From contig NZ_CP032279.1 in assembly GCF_001696615.3 (NCBI RefSeq), forward strand, positions 2,852,001 through 2,916,000: DNA of 64,000 bases, given 5' to 3'. The notes below the pieces were generated by a model. It searched no databases and had not been told where the DNA came from. It saw only the letters and a program-made list of their open reading frames with translations. Position 1 is the first letter of the stretch. Every line of letters starts with the position of its first letter. Positions 36,444 to 45,587 of this stretch are shown here, piece by piece. The DNA comes from Acinetobacter sp. WCHAc010034. GTDB lineage: Bacteria; Pseudomonadota; Gammaproteobacteria; Pseudomonadales; Moraxellaceae. The position numbers and the translations under genes are program-made.

Positions 36444-37070
36444 CTAGCGGTTTTTCCATCGCTTTTGTAACGGCTTGGCCAGCCAGTCCGGATTTTTAGG
36501 CGAAAAATGGCCTTCATAGCGCTGCAGAATCTGTTCTAAATCCTGCGCATAGTTGCCTGTCGGCTCAAATACGCCTAAGCAGTGAATGGTTTTCTTGGCA
36601 TAGTCAAAGGAGAACATCACAATCGGGATCTGCGCTTCATAGGCAATATAGTAGAAGCCGCTTTTAATCTGCGCAGCCTGCTTGCGGGTGCCTTCCGGCG
36701 CCATGCCGACCCAGATTTTGTCTTTGGCATGAATGATTTCGGCAATCTGCCGGGTCAGGCCCTGCTGGCTGCTGCGGTTGACCGGAATCACGCCAATCCA
36801 CTGCAGCAGCGGCTTTAAGGGGGTATTGAATAAGGTGTGCTTGCCGAAAATAGTGATTTGAATGCCCAGACCCAGCAAGGCGGTAAAGCCGTGCCATGCA
36901 TCAATATTTGAGGTGTGCGGCGAAATAATCGCCACCGCTTTGGGCAGGTTGGGAAATTCGCCTTCAAAGCTCCAGCCCTGCGCCAGAAAAATGCGCTTGA
37001 ACAGCTGCTTGCTCAGTGCGGAACCGCGCGCAGGGACGCGGTCCGGCAATACTGGAAAATACTGTGTCAT
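36444..37070 (-). CDS. Lysophospholipid acyltransferase family protein (PlsC-like)
   Basis: A 208-residue acyltransferase of the PlsC/LPLAT superfamily. The HX4D motif is SPHTSNIDAWH and the second substrate-binding block is APEGTRKQ; PVNRSSQQG fits the third motif. These proteins transfer acyl groups to glycerol phosphate lipids at the inner membrane; this short, soluble-looking form may act on other acceptors. I chose ATG 37070 (MTQYFPVLPD) because the longer frame to 37193 has no family-like sequence. It is divergent from the MFS gene at 37217. Confidence 0.85.
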   Translation of the reverse strand: MTQYFPVLPDRVPARGSALSKQLFKRIFLAQGWSFEGEFPNLPKAVAIISPHTSNIDAWHGFTALLGLGIQITIFGKHTLFNTPLKPLLQWIGVIPVNRSSQQGLTRQIAEIIHAKDKIWVGMAPEGTRKQAAQIKSGFYYIAYEAQIPIVMFSFDYAKKTIHCLGVFEPTGNYAQDLEQILQRYEGHFSPKNPDWLAKPLQKRWKNR

Positions 37071-37216
37071 TGTTTTTATCGTATTTGCGGGTTCATTTAA
37101 TTTATCATAAGCCGGTGCGCTGGGCGCCGCATTGGCAGGATTGAGCAGTTTCAGCCGCCGGCGCTGCTCATTTGCATCATTATCAGCCCGCAAGACTTAC
37201 CGGCAAGGGACGCTTC

Positions 37217-38497
37217 ATGCTTCAGATGCGCAATATTTATGTGCTGCTGTTTTCGCTGTATTGGGCGCAGGGCCTGCCCGTCGGCTTTATGACTCACGCC
37301 TTGCCGGTGATTTTAAGGGCGCAGGGCGTATCTTTGGCGCATATTGGCGGCTTTGGCCTGCTGATGCTGCCGTGGTCGCTAAAAATCCTCTGGGCGCCGT
37401 GGGTTGACCGGCTGGGAATCAGGCATACGGGGCATTACCGCTCGTGGATTATTCCTACGCAGCTGCTGATGGTGCTGGTGCTGATTGGCTTGTCTTTCCT
37501 GCCGATTCAGGCCCTGAATCAGCCGGCCTATCTGCTGCTGTTTTTTGCGGCGCTGCTGGGCATGAACTTCATTGGCGCAACGCAGGATATCGCCACCGAT
37601 GGCCTGGCGGTGAATATCCTGCAAGGCGGGCAGCAGCACTGGGGCAATACCTTTCAGGTGATCGGCTCGCGCCTGGGCTTTATTGCCGGCGGCGGCGCGG
37701 TGCTGTGGGCGCTGGACTGGCTGCAGTGGCAGCCCACTTTCCTGCTGCTGGCGGGGCTGGTCCTGCTGAATACATTGCCGGTTTTATTTTATAGAGAGCC
37801 GGCCCATCAGAATAAAAGATCCGCAAATGCAGGCCATGCCAAGGCCGGAAAAATCAGCTGGGCAGCGGTGCGCCAGTATCTGGCTTATTTTTTTCAGACG
37901 CCGGAACTGCGCCTTTGGCTGCAGGTGCTGCTGACCTTTAAAATTGCAGACGGCTTATCCGGCCCTGTGCTGAAGCCGTTGATGGTGGATTCAGGGCTGA
38001 GCTTTTCGCAGATTGGCATTTATGTGACCATGCTGGGCGCCTGCGCAGCGTTAATCGGCGCCGGCATCGCGGGCATCTGCCTGAAATGGCTGCCGCGCTT
38101 TCAGGCGCTGCTGGCCTTTTCGGTTTTGAAAATAGCCAGTTTAGCGGTCTATGCATGGCTGGCTTGGCGGTACGAGGCGGGGCAAGCTATCCAGCCGCGG
38201 CTGCTTTACGCGGTAAACGCGGCTGAAGACATGCTGTCCGCCATGCTGCTGGTGGTGATGCTGACGGTCATTATGCAGTACAGCCGCAAGCATATGGCCG
38301 GCACGGATTTCACCTTTCAGGTGGCGCTTATGGCGGCGGTCAGCGGCGGACTGTACAGCATCAGCGGCATCGCGGCGGACTGGCTGGGATACGGCAGCTA
38401 TTTAAGCGGCATTGCATTGCTGGCGGCGCTTTGCCTGATTCCGGTTTGCCGCTGGGGCGCTAACAATGCGGGCAGGAACTCAGCGCCGGATGCGTGA
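37217..38497 (+). CDS. RhtX/FptX-like siderophore MFS importer
   Basis: A 426-residue, 12-helix MFS protein of the AmpG-related branch. The opening YVLLFSLYWAQGLPVGFMT, then LPWSLKILWAPWVDR and GATQDIATDGLAVN, match the RhtX/FptX pattern: single-protein inner-membrane importers of ferric siderophores such as rhizobactin and pyochelin. AmpG muropeptide permeases share part of this, so they are the main alternative. The nearby TonB receptor (39618) with a Fur box supports siderophore uptake. Start ATG 37217 follows AAGGGA. No Fur box was seen at its own promoter. Confidence 0.8.
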   Translation: MLQMRNIYVLLFSLYWAQGLPVGFMTHALPVILRAQGVSLAHIGGFGLLMLPWSLKILWAPWVDRLGIRHTGHYRSWIIPTQLLMVLVLIGLSFLPIQALNQPAYLLLFFAALLGMNFIGATQDIATDGLAVNILQGGQQHWGNTFQVIGSRLGFIAGGGAVLWALDWLQWQPTFLLLAGLVLLNTLPVLFYREPAHQNKRSANAGHAKAGKISWAAVRQYLAYFFQTPELRLWLQVLLTFKIADGLSGPVLKPLMVDSGLSFSQIGIYVTMLGACAALIGAGIAGICLKWLPRFQALLAFSVLKIASLAVYAWLAWRYEAGQAIQPRLLYAVNAAEDMLSAMLLVVMLTVIMQYSRKHMAGTDFTFQVALMAAVSGGLYSISGIAADWLGYGSYLSGIALLAALCLIPVCRWGANNAGRNSAPDA

Positions 38498-38505
38498 AAA
38501 ATTGC

Positions 38506-38530
38506 GCTGGGCGCTGCTTCTGCGCCCAGC
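38506..38530. terminator. Bidirectional terminator (MFS importer / DUF481 gene)
   Basis: GCTGGGCG (38506-38513) pairs with CGCCCAGC (38523-38530) around a 9-base loop. Read leftward the stem is followed by CAATTTTTC, fitting the end of the DUF481 gene. Rightward the T-rich tail is weaker. Confidence 0.8.
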
Positions 38531-38544
38531 CATTCATTTTAAAA

Positions 38545-39309
38545 TCAGTAACTGTATTTCATCCCGACGGACAGCAGAGAATCCCGGCTGTTGCCTGAAT
38601 CCGCCAAGGTATCCTTAAGCTGATAGCTCATCACGGCGGATATGGTTTCTGTCAGATTTGCGCTGATGCTGCTTCTGGAGCGCAGAACCTGAGATTCATC
38701 GCCGAATTCATAGCCGAGATCCTGATTAAACCGAACGGTGTCATTGAATTGATACTGATAATACAGCCCCAGCGTGCCAATCAGCTCATGCACATCGGCA
38801 TATGGAAAGCCACGTTCTTTGCTGTGGCGGTATCCTGCGCCAAGCTCAGTGGTCAGGCTTTGCTTCTGGGCTTTAATCAAGTCCAGGCCAATGCCGCCGG
38901 TCAGCGCAATCTGATAATCCAGCGAGCTGGAAAGGTCCTTGTCGCCCTGCAGCTTCAGGTACTGATACGCCGTATCGGTGCTTCTGTACAGCAGCTTGCC
39001 GGCCAGCATGTAGCGCTCGACATTGTTGCTGGAATCGCCGTCATCGTTTGTGCTGACCGCTTCAGCGCGCAGCTCCTGCCCCCAGATGCCGGCCTGGCGC
39101 TGAAACAGCAGGTGGGCGGCAAGATTTTCCTTGCTGCTGCTGTTGCCTCCTGATTTGGAGCTGTTCAGCAGATAGCCTGCGTCTGCATCCAGCCGGTACG
39201 GCTTATTGTCCTTCACTTCAATTTTGCCGGTATTGGTGCGCGAAGGGCCTAAGTCTGCATAGGCAAGGCAGGGAAGAGCTGCCAGAACGGCAGCTGCGGC
39301 AATCTTCAT
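38545..39309 (-). CDS. DUF481 outer-membrane protein (YdiY-like)
   Basis: A 254-residue exported protein with a signal peptide (ending CLAYA|DLGP near residue 19) and alternating beta-strands ending in an aromatic residue (VGMKYSY), typical of a small outer-membrane barrel of the DUF481 family. Sequence such as GAGYRHSKERGFPYADVH and YQYQFNDTVRFNQDLGYE fits that family. Members have no fixed function; some are acid- or salt-induced. It sits between the siderophore importer and the TonB receptor but points away from both, so a link with iron uptake is only positional. Confidence 0.82.
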   Translation of the reverse strand: MKIAAAAVLAALPCLAYADLGPSRTNTGKIEVKDNKPYRLDADAGYLLNSSKSGGNSSSKENLAAHLLFQRQAGIWGQELRAEAVSTNDDGDSSNNVERYMLAGKLLYRSTDTAYQYLKLQGDKDLSSSLDYQIALTGGIGLDLIKAQKQSLTTELGAGYRHSKERGFPYADVHELIGTLGLYYQYQFNDTVRFNQDLGYEFGDESQVLRSRSSISANLTETISAVMSYQLKDTLADSGNSRDSLLSVGMKYSY

Positions 39310-39617
39310 TTATTCTCCAATTGAATCATAATCTTAAAGTAAAAAAACGAGCCTGGCATGATAAATAGATCATGGCCCGATCTCAATCTTTAAACACTCA
39401 AGTGCGCCAGATATAGCCCGGAAGATCAATAAACCAGCCTTTTCCGGCCGATTCCGGCAGCTGAATAGCGGGGCGGCTGGGCTGCCGGAAAGCGCAGTCT
39501 GAAACCGGCAGGGTTTGCCGGCAAAGGGCTGTTTCATATTGAAACGCAATGTTGCAAAACAGATACAATAATATATAATTGATAATAATTATCACTAAGA
39601 TTATCATTGTTTATAAT
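39310..39617. other. Divergent region DUF481 / TonB receptor
   Basis: 308 bases, increasingly AT-rich toward the receptor gene. It holds the Fur box at 39580-39594 close to the receptor start, and TACAATAATATATAATT just upstream that could include its -10 region. No gene was seen. Confidence 0.5.
39580..39594 (+). promoter_or_regulatory. Fur box of the TonB receptor gene
   Basis: TGATAAT-A-ATTATCA is a perfect 7-1-7 inverted repeat of the Fur core. A second half-like sequence, GATTATCATT (39599-39608), follows, so two Fur dimers could bind in overlap. It ends 23 bases before the receptor ATG, over the expected transcription start, consistent with repression under iron-replete conditions. Confidence 0.9.
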
Positions 39618-41606
39618 ATGCCAAATAAAACCCTTTTTACCCGGAATATCCTGACCGCCTCCATCCACTGCCTGCTGGGGCTTGGCCTGTTTTCAAGCTG
39701 CAGCCATGCGCAGGAAGCAGCGCCGGAAAGGCTGGCGACCATTACGGTCACGGCGACCCAAACCGAGCATAGTCAGAAAAGCGCGCCGGCCAGCATCAGC
39801 ATCATTACTCAGGAAGATTTGGCGAAGCGTCCGGTATATGACTTGGCCGATGCGCTGCAGAATACGGCCGGCATTCATATCAACAGCTCATCCGCCTATG
39901 GGCGCGAAGAAATTAAAATCCGCGGCATGGATGCGGAATACACCTTAATTCTGGTGAACGGGCGCCGGGTCAACTCCAGAGATGTTCTGACCTCAGACTA
40001 TGCCAACGATTTTGACCTGTCTTCCATTCCCCTGGCTGCAATCGAGCGCATTGAAGTGGTGCGCGGCCCAATGTCTTCACTGTATGGGGCTGATGCCTTG
40101 GGCGGCGTGGTCAACGTTATTCTGAAAAAGCCAAGCGGCCAATTTGAAGCTGCGCTGAACTACAGCTATGAAATGCCGACCGAGGGCGATGACGGCGCGG
40201 CGCACAAGGCCAGCGCTTATGTCGGCGGCAGCCTGATTGAAAACAAGCTGCTGGCCAACTTGGTGGTAGAAGGCATCGATCAGCAGGCATGGCGTTCGGA
40301 ACAGAGCGCGTATAAAAATACCGATGCGGCGGAAAAGCGCAAAGGCCTGAGTATTTTGTCTAATTTAAGCTGGCTGATTGATGATCAGCAGACTTTGGAC
40401 ATTGACCTGACGCACCGTACAGATGACCGCAAAGCCCAGTGGAATAACTCCGGCAGATCGTTCCCGATCAATATTCAGGAAATGGAGCGCAGCAGCGCCG
40501 GCCTGACCTATTCGGCCAATTGGAATGAGGTCGCCAGCCGCCTGCGCTATTATTATGAACGCGTAAACCTGATGGATGATTCGGAGCTGATGACCGCTCT
40601 GGCGAAGAAAACCGGGGATGTGCAGCAGACCAACCATACTATTGACGGGCAGTTCAGCCGCGCGCTGGGCGAGCAGCATCTGCTGACGGCGGGGGCGGAA
40701 TTCCGCAGAACAGAACTGAGCCATAACCAGAATTTAAATAGGGATATTTCTGCAGATCAAAGCGCTTTTTACCTGCAGGATGAGTGGAATCTGGGCCGCC
40801 TGGCATTGACTTTGGGCGGCCGCCTTGATGACTTTGAAAACTTCGGCAGCGAGTTCAGCCCGCGTTTTTACAGTGTTTACCAAGTCACGGATCAGTTCAA
40901 CTTAAAAGGCGGCGTGGGCAAGTCATTTAAGGCGCCAAGCATTTCGCAGTCTGATCCGACTTATGCCGTACTGTCTTGCCGCGGCGACTGCCATCTTGTC
41001 GGCAACTCAGACCTGCAGCCTGAAACCGCAGTCAGTTATGAATTTGGCGGCGTGTATGAAAATGACCGCTTCTACGCAAGCCTAATGTATTTCAATAATG
41101 ACATTAAAAACATGATTGTGGGCGACAGGTGGGACCGGAAAATTGGCTACATGCCGCCGCTGATGACTTATACCAATATTCATTCTGCTTCTGTCAAAGG
41201 AGTAGAGCTGGAAAGCCAGTACAGCCTGAATGATGCCTTGGGCGTCAAGCTGAATTACACCTATTCGGACGGCAAAAATAAAGATACGGATCAGGAGCTG
41301 GATTACAGTCCGCGCCATAGCGGCAATATGAGCTGGGATTGGCAGGTGAATGACGCGTTCGGGCTGAACTTAAATTATCAATATACCGGCAGCCAAATGC
41401 TGCAGGTGCCTGCGCTGTCCAAGAGCCAGAAATCAGATGCCTACCATACTGTAGGCCTAAGCGGGCATTATCAGTTCAATCCGGGCTTCAGCCTGCAGGC
41501 CGGCCTGAAGAATTTAACCAATACCAAGCGCGATGAAGTGGCGCGCTCTATTGACCATATCCTGATGGGCAGAACGGCTTTCATCGGCTTTAATTTTAAA
41601 TATTAA
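39618..41606 (+). CDS. TonB-dependent siderophore receptor (CirA/IrgA-like)
   Basis: A 662-residue outer-membrane receptor. The signal peptide ends SHA|QEAA near residue 33. The TonB box region is ATITVTATQ. The plug domain (about 50-170) carries EEIKIRGMDAEYTLILVNGRR and IERIEVVRGPMSSLYGADALGG (both read in parts), and the barrel ends GFNFKY. Overall it resembles the CirA/IrgA/FepA group of catecholate receptors. The Fur box supports iron-regulated uptake. A Cys pair (LSCRGDCH) in an outer loop may form a disulfide. The ligand cannot be named. Start ATG 39618 gives a proper signal peptide. Confidence 0.9.
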   Translation: MPNKTLFTRNILTASIHCLLGLGLFSSCSHAQEAAPERLATITVTATQTEHSQKSAPASISIITQEDLAKRPVYDLADALQNTAGIHINSSSAYGREEIKIRGMDAEYTLILVNGRRVNSRDVLTSDYANDFDLSSIPLAAIERIEVVRGPMSSLYGADALGGVVNVILKKPSGQFEAALNYSYEMPTEGDDGAAHKASAYVGGSLIENKLLANLVVEGIDQQAWRSEQSAYKNTDAAEKRKGLSILSNLSWLIDDQQTLDIDLTHRTDDRKAQWNNSGRSFPINIQEMERSSAGLTYSANWNEVASRLRYYYERVNLMDDSELMTALAKKTGDVQQTNHTIDGQFSRALGEQHLLTAGAEFRRTELSHNQNLNRDISADQSAFYLQDEWNLGRLALTLGGRLDDFENFGSEFSPRFYSVYQVTDQFNLKGGVGKSFKAPSISQSDPTYAVLSCRGDCHLVGNSDLQPETAVSYEFGGVYENDRFYASLMYFNNDIKNMIVGDRWDRKIGYMPPLMTYTNIHSASVKGVELESQYSLNDALGVKLNYTYSDGKNKDTDQELDYSPRHSGNMSWDWQVNDAFGLNLNYQYTGSQMLQVPALSKSQKSDAYHTVGLSGHYQFNPGFSLQAGLKNLTNTKRDEVARSIDHILMGRTAFIGFNFKY

Positions 41607-41746
41607 TCCGGCATTGATGCATCCGGCAGGCTCCATAATAGGCCCGCGCTCAAGACAAAGCCGGGCCGCGAAAGCTCCGCTGTTTTTATAAACAGCAGGG
41701 CATTGCCTGCGCAAAGGCATTGCCGGCATATCCGCTCTGCTTTCCC

Positions 41747-41772
41747 AGCCAGCCGCGCAGGCTGGCTTTTCT
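41747..41772 (+). terminator. Terminator upstream of pmrC
   Basis: AGCCAGCC (41747-41754) pairs with GGCTGGCT (41760-41767) around GCGCA and is followed by TTTTCTC. It separates the iron receptor transcript from the pmrCAB promoter. Confidence 0.8.
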
Positions 41773-41841
41773 CATTCTGACCGCTTTAATTGATTCTTTT
41801 CAGCATCTTAAAAATGTGATGCGTTAAAAATGATTTATATC

Positions 41842-41879
41842 TTTAAGCCAGTTTTAAGTTTGCGCCTTTAGCTTATAAT
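41842..41879 (+). promoter_or_regulatory. PmrA box and -10 element of pmrCAB
   Basis: TTTAAG-CCAGT-TTTAAG (41842-41858) is an exact direct repeat with 5-base spacing, matching the known PmrA-box pattern HTTAAD-N5-HTTAAD. TATAAT follows at 41874-41879, 15 bases on, so the box overlaps the -35 region as expected for an activator. The pmrC start codon is 15-27 bases further. Confidence 0.9.
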
Positions 41880-41894
41880 CATCCAAAAAAGCCG

Positions 41895-43577
41895 ATGATA
41901 TGCATGATGCTGAACACATTTTCCCTGCTGAAGAAAAAGATCCCGCCTATCTCACTGGGCATGTTTAATCTGATTGTCGTATTGTGGCTGAGCATTGCTT
42001 TAAATATCAGTTTTTATCAGAAAATCGCCAAGCTCACGCCTTACAGCGGGCTGAAAGCGCAGCTGTTTCTGGCGGCGACAGTTGTGGTGGTGATCGCTTT
42101 ATACAATGTGCTGCTGCAGCTGTTTCACTGGCGCTGGAATGCGAAACTGCTGGCATCTGCGCTGATTTTTATCGGTGGCTTCAGCGCCTATTTTGTCTCC
42201 AGCTTAGGCGCGGTGATCTCGCCGGATCAAATTCAGAACATCATGCAGAGCGATGCGCGGGAAATGCGTGATTTGACTTCTGTCCGCTTTATTTTATGGA
42301 GCATTTTTCTGGTCATATTGCCCATAGGCATCATCAGCCAGATTCCGATTAAAAAAGAGCCGGCTCCCAAGCTGCTGCTGAAAAAGCTGCTGCATATTGC
42401 CGGATCATTTGCCATTTTGGCAGGGCTGCTGTTCGTTTTTTATGTGGATTATGCGGCTATTTTCCGCGAACACCGCGACTTGAAAGGCATGCTTTCGCCG
42501 CAGAATACTATTGCTTCGACGCTGTCCTATTACCGGCATCGGGCGCCTAAGCAGGACTTGCCGCTGGTGGCCTATGGCACTGATGCGCACCGCACCTTGC
42601 CGGCTTCGCCAGCGCAAAAGCCTAAGCTGATGGTGCTGGTGGTGGGCGAAACAGCGCGCGCGGAAAGCTTTTCCCTGAACGGTTACAGCAGGAACACCAA
42701 CCCTAAACTGGCTAAGCTGGATGTGATCAATTTCAGCAAAGTCAGCTCTTGCGGCACAGCGACTGCAGTTTCAGTACCGTGCATGTTTTCCGGCATGCCG
42801 CGCAAAGACTATGATGAGCAGCTGGCCAGCCACCGCGAAGGCTTGCTGGATATTGCCCAGCGCGCCGGCTATAAAGTCACTTGGATCGACAATAACTCGG
42901 GCTGCAAAGGCGCCTGTGACCGCGTTGAGCAGTGGCAGTTCCCGGCAGAATTGCAGAAGAAATGGTGCGCATCCAACGGCGAGTGCCATGATGAGATTTT
43001 AGTCGATGCCTTGAAGCAGTATATTGCCGGCATTCCGGAACAGGACGCCGCACCGCGCCTGATTGTGCTGCATCAGATGGGCAGCCACGGGCCGGCGTAT
43101 TATGAGCGTTCAACTGCGCCGTTCCAGCCGTTCAAGCCTTCCTGCGACACCAATGCGATTCAGGGCTGCAGCCAGGCGGAGCTGATTAACAGCTATGACA
43201 ACTCGATTGTCTACACCGACCATGTGCTCAGCGGCCTGATTCATGCGCTGCAGGATGATCCGAAATATCAGGCCGGCTTCTGGTATCTGTCAGATCATGG
43301 CGAATCGACCGGCGAGCACGGCATGTACCTGCACGGCGCGCCGTATGCGATTGCGCCGGCGCAGCAAACCCATGTGCCGATGCTGATGTGGTTCTCCCCT
43401 GAATGGAAAGCGCAAAATGCGCAGCAAATGGCTTGCTTAAGCGCTCAAAAAAGCCAAGAATTGAGCCAGGACAATTTATTTCCAAGCCTGCTCAGCCTGC
43501 TGGGAGTGCAGAGCCAAGTGATTGATCCGCAATATGACATGCTGAAAAACTGCGCGCCGGCAAAAGCGGGAACCTAA
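41895..43577 (+). CDS. pmrC: Lipid A phosphoethanolamine transferase PmrC/EptA
   Basis: Up to 560 residues. It moves phosphoethanolamine from phosphatidylethanolamine to lipid A phosphates on the outer face of the inner membrane, reducing charge and polymyxin binding. Five N-terminal helices (first 175 residues) precede a periplasmic alkaline-phosphatase-type domain with VVGETARAESFSLNGY (metal Glu), SSCGTATAVSVPC with the nucleophile Thr, and YLSDHGESTGEHG with metal Asp-His. Several Cys residues suit the known disulfides. The start may be ATG 41895, 41904 or 41907. It is followed after 3 bases by pmrA. Order and promoter match the Acinetobacter pmrCAB operon. Confidence 0.95.
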   Translation: MICMMLNTFSLLKKKIPPISLGMFNLIVVLWLSIALNISFYQKIAKLTPYSGLKAQLFLAATVVVVIALYNVLLQLFHWRWNAKLLASALIFIGGFSAYFVSSLGAVISPDQIQNIMQSDAREMRDLTSVRFILWSIFLVILPIGIISQIPIKKEPAPKLLLKKLLHIAGSFAILAGLLFVFYVDYAAIFREHRDLKGMLSPQNTIASTLSYYRHRAPKQDLPLVAYGTDAHRTLPASPAQKPKLMVLVVGETARAESFSLNGYSRNTNPKLAKLDVINFSKVSSCGTATAVSVPCMFSGMPRKDYDEQLASHREGLLDIAQRAGYKVTWIDNNSGCKGACDRVEQWQFPAELQKKWCASNGECHDEILVDALKQYIAGIPEQDAAPRLIVLHQMGSHGPAYYERSTAPFQPFKPSCDTNAIQGCSQAELINSYDNSIVYTDHVLSGLIHALQDDPKYQAGFWYLSDHGESTGEHGMYLHGAPYAIAPAQQTHVPMLMWFSPEWKAQNAQQMACLSAQKSQELSQDNLFPSLLSLLGVQSQVIDPQYDMLKNCAPAKAGT

Positions 43578-43580
43578 TAC

Positions 43581-44261
43581 ATGACTACAATACTGATCAT
43601 TGAAGATGACTTCATGATTGCTGAATCGACTCAGACCTTGCTGAAATATCAGAGCTTTGATGTGGAATGGGTGAATAACGGCATTGACGGCCTGAAGCGC
43701 ATTCAACAGGGGCAGATAGATGCCGTGCTGCTGGATTTGGGCCTGCCGATGATGGACGGCATGCAGGTGCTGAAGCAGATCCGGCAGGCCAAGCCGGCTT
43801 TGCCGGTGCTGATTATTTCCGCGCGCGACCAGCTGCAGCAGCGGGTCGATGGTCTGAATCACGGTGCGGATGATTACCTGATCAAGCCCTATGAATTTGA
43901 TGAACTGCTGGCGCGCATTCAGGCGCTGCTGCGCCGCAGCGGCCAAGCGGCTGCGCAGAACGGCCAGTCAGTGCTGGTATGCGGCGATCTGGTGCTGGAT
44001 GTTGAGCAGCATCTGGCTAAATTCAAGGGCGAATATCTTGAGCTGTCCAACCGCGAATGGGCCATTCTGATTCCACTGGTCAGCCATCCGAATAAAATAT
44101 TTTCCAAGTCCAATTTGGAAGACAAGCTGTACGATTTTGACAGCGACATCAGCAGCAACACCATTGAGGTGTATGTGCATCATTTAAGAAATAAGCTGGG
44201 CAAGGATTTCATCCGCACCATCCGCGGCCTGGGCTACCGGCTGGGACAGCTGCAGGGGTAA
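43581..44261 (+). CDS. pmrA: Response regulator PmrA (OmpR/PhoB family)
   Basis: A 226-residue two-component regulator. The receiver domain (1-118) has the acidic pocket IIEDD (8-10), phospho-acceptor Asp52 in LLDLGLPMMDG, and Lys in DDYLIKPYE. The winged-helix DNA-binding domain (about 130-225) has LSNREWAILIPL and TIRGLGYRLGQ. The sequence is very close to the known A. baumannii PmrA. It binds direct repeats of the TTTAAG type, two of which flank this locus. It lies 3 bases after pmrC and 3 bases before pmrB. Confidence 0.96.
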   Translation: MTTILIIEDDFMIAESTQTLLKYQSFDVEWVNNGIDGLKRIQQGQIDAVLLDLGLPMMDGMQVLKQIRQAKPALPVLIISARDQLQQRVDGLNHGADDYLIKPYEFDELLARIQALLRRSGQAAAQNGQSVLVCGDLVLDVEQHLAKFKGEYLELSNREWAILIPLVSHPNKIFSKSNLEDKLYDFDSDISSNTIEVYVHHLRNKLGKDFIRTIRGLGYRLGQLQG

Positions 44262-44264
44262 GGC

Positions 44265-45587
44265 ATGCCTGTGCAAACGCGCAATTCACTGAAAAGAAAG
44301 CTGATCCTCTATACGTCTTTTTTCAGCCTGATGCTGGGCTGCGTGCTGATGCTGTCGGCCTACAAAATTTCACTGCAGGAAACCAATGAAATTCTGGATG
44401 CGCAAATGCAGAGCCTGGCGGAGCGGGTGGCCAATCATCAGCCTGCGCCGGTCAAAAGCGAATTTGACCCTGAACAGCATTATCATGAAGAAGACTTGTT
44501 TGTGGATGTCTGGTCCTATGCCGAGCAGGCGCATCAGCACCATGAATTCAACCTGCTGATTCAGCCGATTGAGCACGCCGGTTTTTATACGCATCAAACC
44601 GAGCACGGCACATGGCGCACCTATGTTTTGCCTTTAAAAAATCAGCAGGTTCAGGTCAGCCAGCAGCTGTCTGTACGGCAGAATCTGGCTTTGGAGCTGG
44701 CCGGCGGCATGTTTATCCCTTATCTGCTGTTTATGCCCTTTGCCATTTGGGGACTGAGCTGGATGATCAGCCGGATTCTGCAGCCGCTGGATGACTTTAA
44801 AGCCGAGCTGGCGCAGCGCGGTTCTAAAGAGCTGCAGCCGATTTTAACCCAGGATTATCCGCTGGAAATTATTCCGACCATTGAGGAAATGAACAGCCTG
44901 TTTGAGCGGATTTCGGCCGCCCAGCTGGAGCAGCGCCAGTTTATTGCCGATGCGGCGCATGAGCTGCGCACGCCGATTACCGCGCTGAATCTGCAGACCA
45001 AAGTGCTGCTTCAGGAGTTTCCTGAGCATGAAGCATTGAAAAGATTAAGCCTGGGCCTGATCCGCATGCAGCATCTGGCGGCGCAGCTGCTGAATTTAGC
45101 CCAGCAGGATGCCTCAGCCGCGGTATCCGGCGATGCGCAGGACTTTCATCTTAATGTTACAGCGGTGAATTGCGTAGAGCAGCTGATTCATCTGGCGATG
45201 CAGAAAGATATCGATTTAGGCATGGAGCGTCAGGAAACTGTACAGATTCACAGCCAGGAAGCTGCGGTGCATTCAATTATTTACAACTTAATTGACAATG
45301 CCATTAAGTATACGCCGGCGCAGGGCATGATCAATGTGTCGGTGTATGCGCAGGACGGCATGGCGGTGATTCAGGTTGAAGACAGCGGGCCGGGGATTGA
45401 CCCGAAGCTGCATGAGCAGATTTTAAAGCGCTTTTACCGCGTGCATCATCATCAGGAAATGGGCAGCGGCTTAGGTCTGGCGATTGTCGACAAAGCGGTT
45501 GAGCGCCTGAACGGCAGGCTCAGTTTTGGCGCCAGCGCCAGCTTGGGCGGCCTGCAGGTCAATGTGCAGCTGCCGCTGCGCGCTTAG
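44265..45587 (+). CDS. pmrB: Sensor histidine kinase PmrB
   Basis: A 440-residue membrane sensor kinase. Two helices (about 13-32 and 146-168) bracket a periplasmic domain of about 110 residues. A HAMP-like linker leads to the dimerisation domain with phospho-acceptor His232 in DAAHELRTPITAL and a HATPase domain with NLIDNAIKYTP, DSGPGID and GSGLGLAIV. The periplasmic part is strikingly His/Glu-rich (EQHYHEEDLF, QAHQHHEF). It pairs with PmrA. The stop overlaps the end of the convergent PAP2 gene by 4 bases. Confidence 0.95.
   Translation: MPVQTRNSLKRKLILYTSFFSLMLGCVLMLSAYKISLQETNEILDAQMQSLAERVANHQPAPVKSEFDPEQHYHEEDLFVDVWSYAEQAHQHHEFNLLIQPIEHAGFYTHQTEHGTWRTYVLPLKNQQVQVSQQLSVRQNLALELAGGMFIPYLLFMPFAIWGLSWMISRILQPLDDFKAELAQRGSKELQPILTQDYPLEIIPTIEEMNSLFERISAAQLEQRQFIADAAHELRTPITALNLQTKVLLQEFPEHEALKRLSLGLIRMQHLAAQLLNLAQQDASAAVSGDAQDFHLNVTAVNCVEQLIHLAMQKDIDLGMERQETVQIHSQEAAVHSIIYNLIDNAIKYTPAQGMINVSVYAQDGMAVIQVEDSGPGIDPKLHEQILKRFYRVHHHQEMGSGLGLAIVDKAVERLNGRLSFGASASLGGLQVNVQLPLRA

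Larger units (their letters stand above)
41607..41894. other. Region between the TonB receptor and pmrC
   Basis: 288 bases. It holds the receptor terminator (41747-41772) and the PmrA-box promoter of pmrC (41842-41879). A weaker dyad, CTGTTT/AAACAG near 41680-41695, may be a first pause or terminator stem. No gene was seen. Confidence 0.5.
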
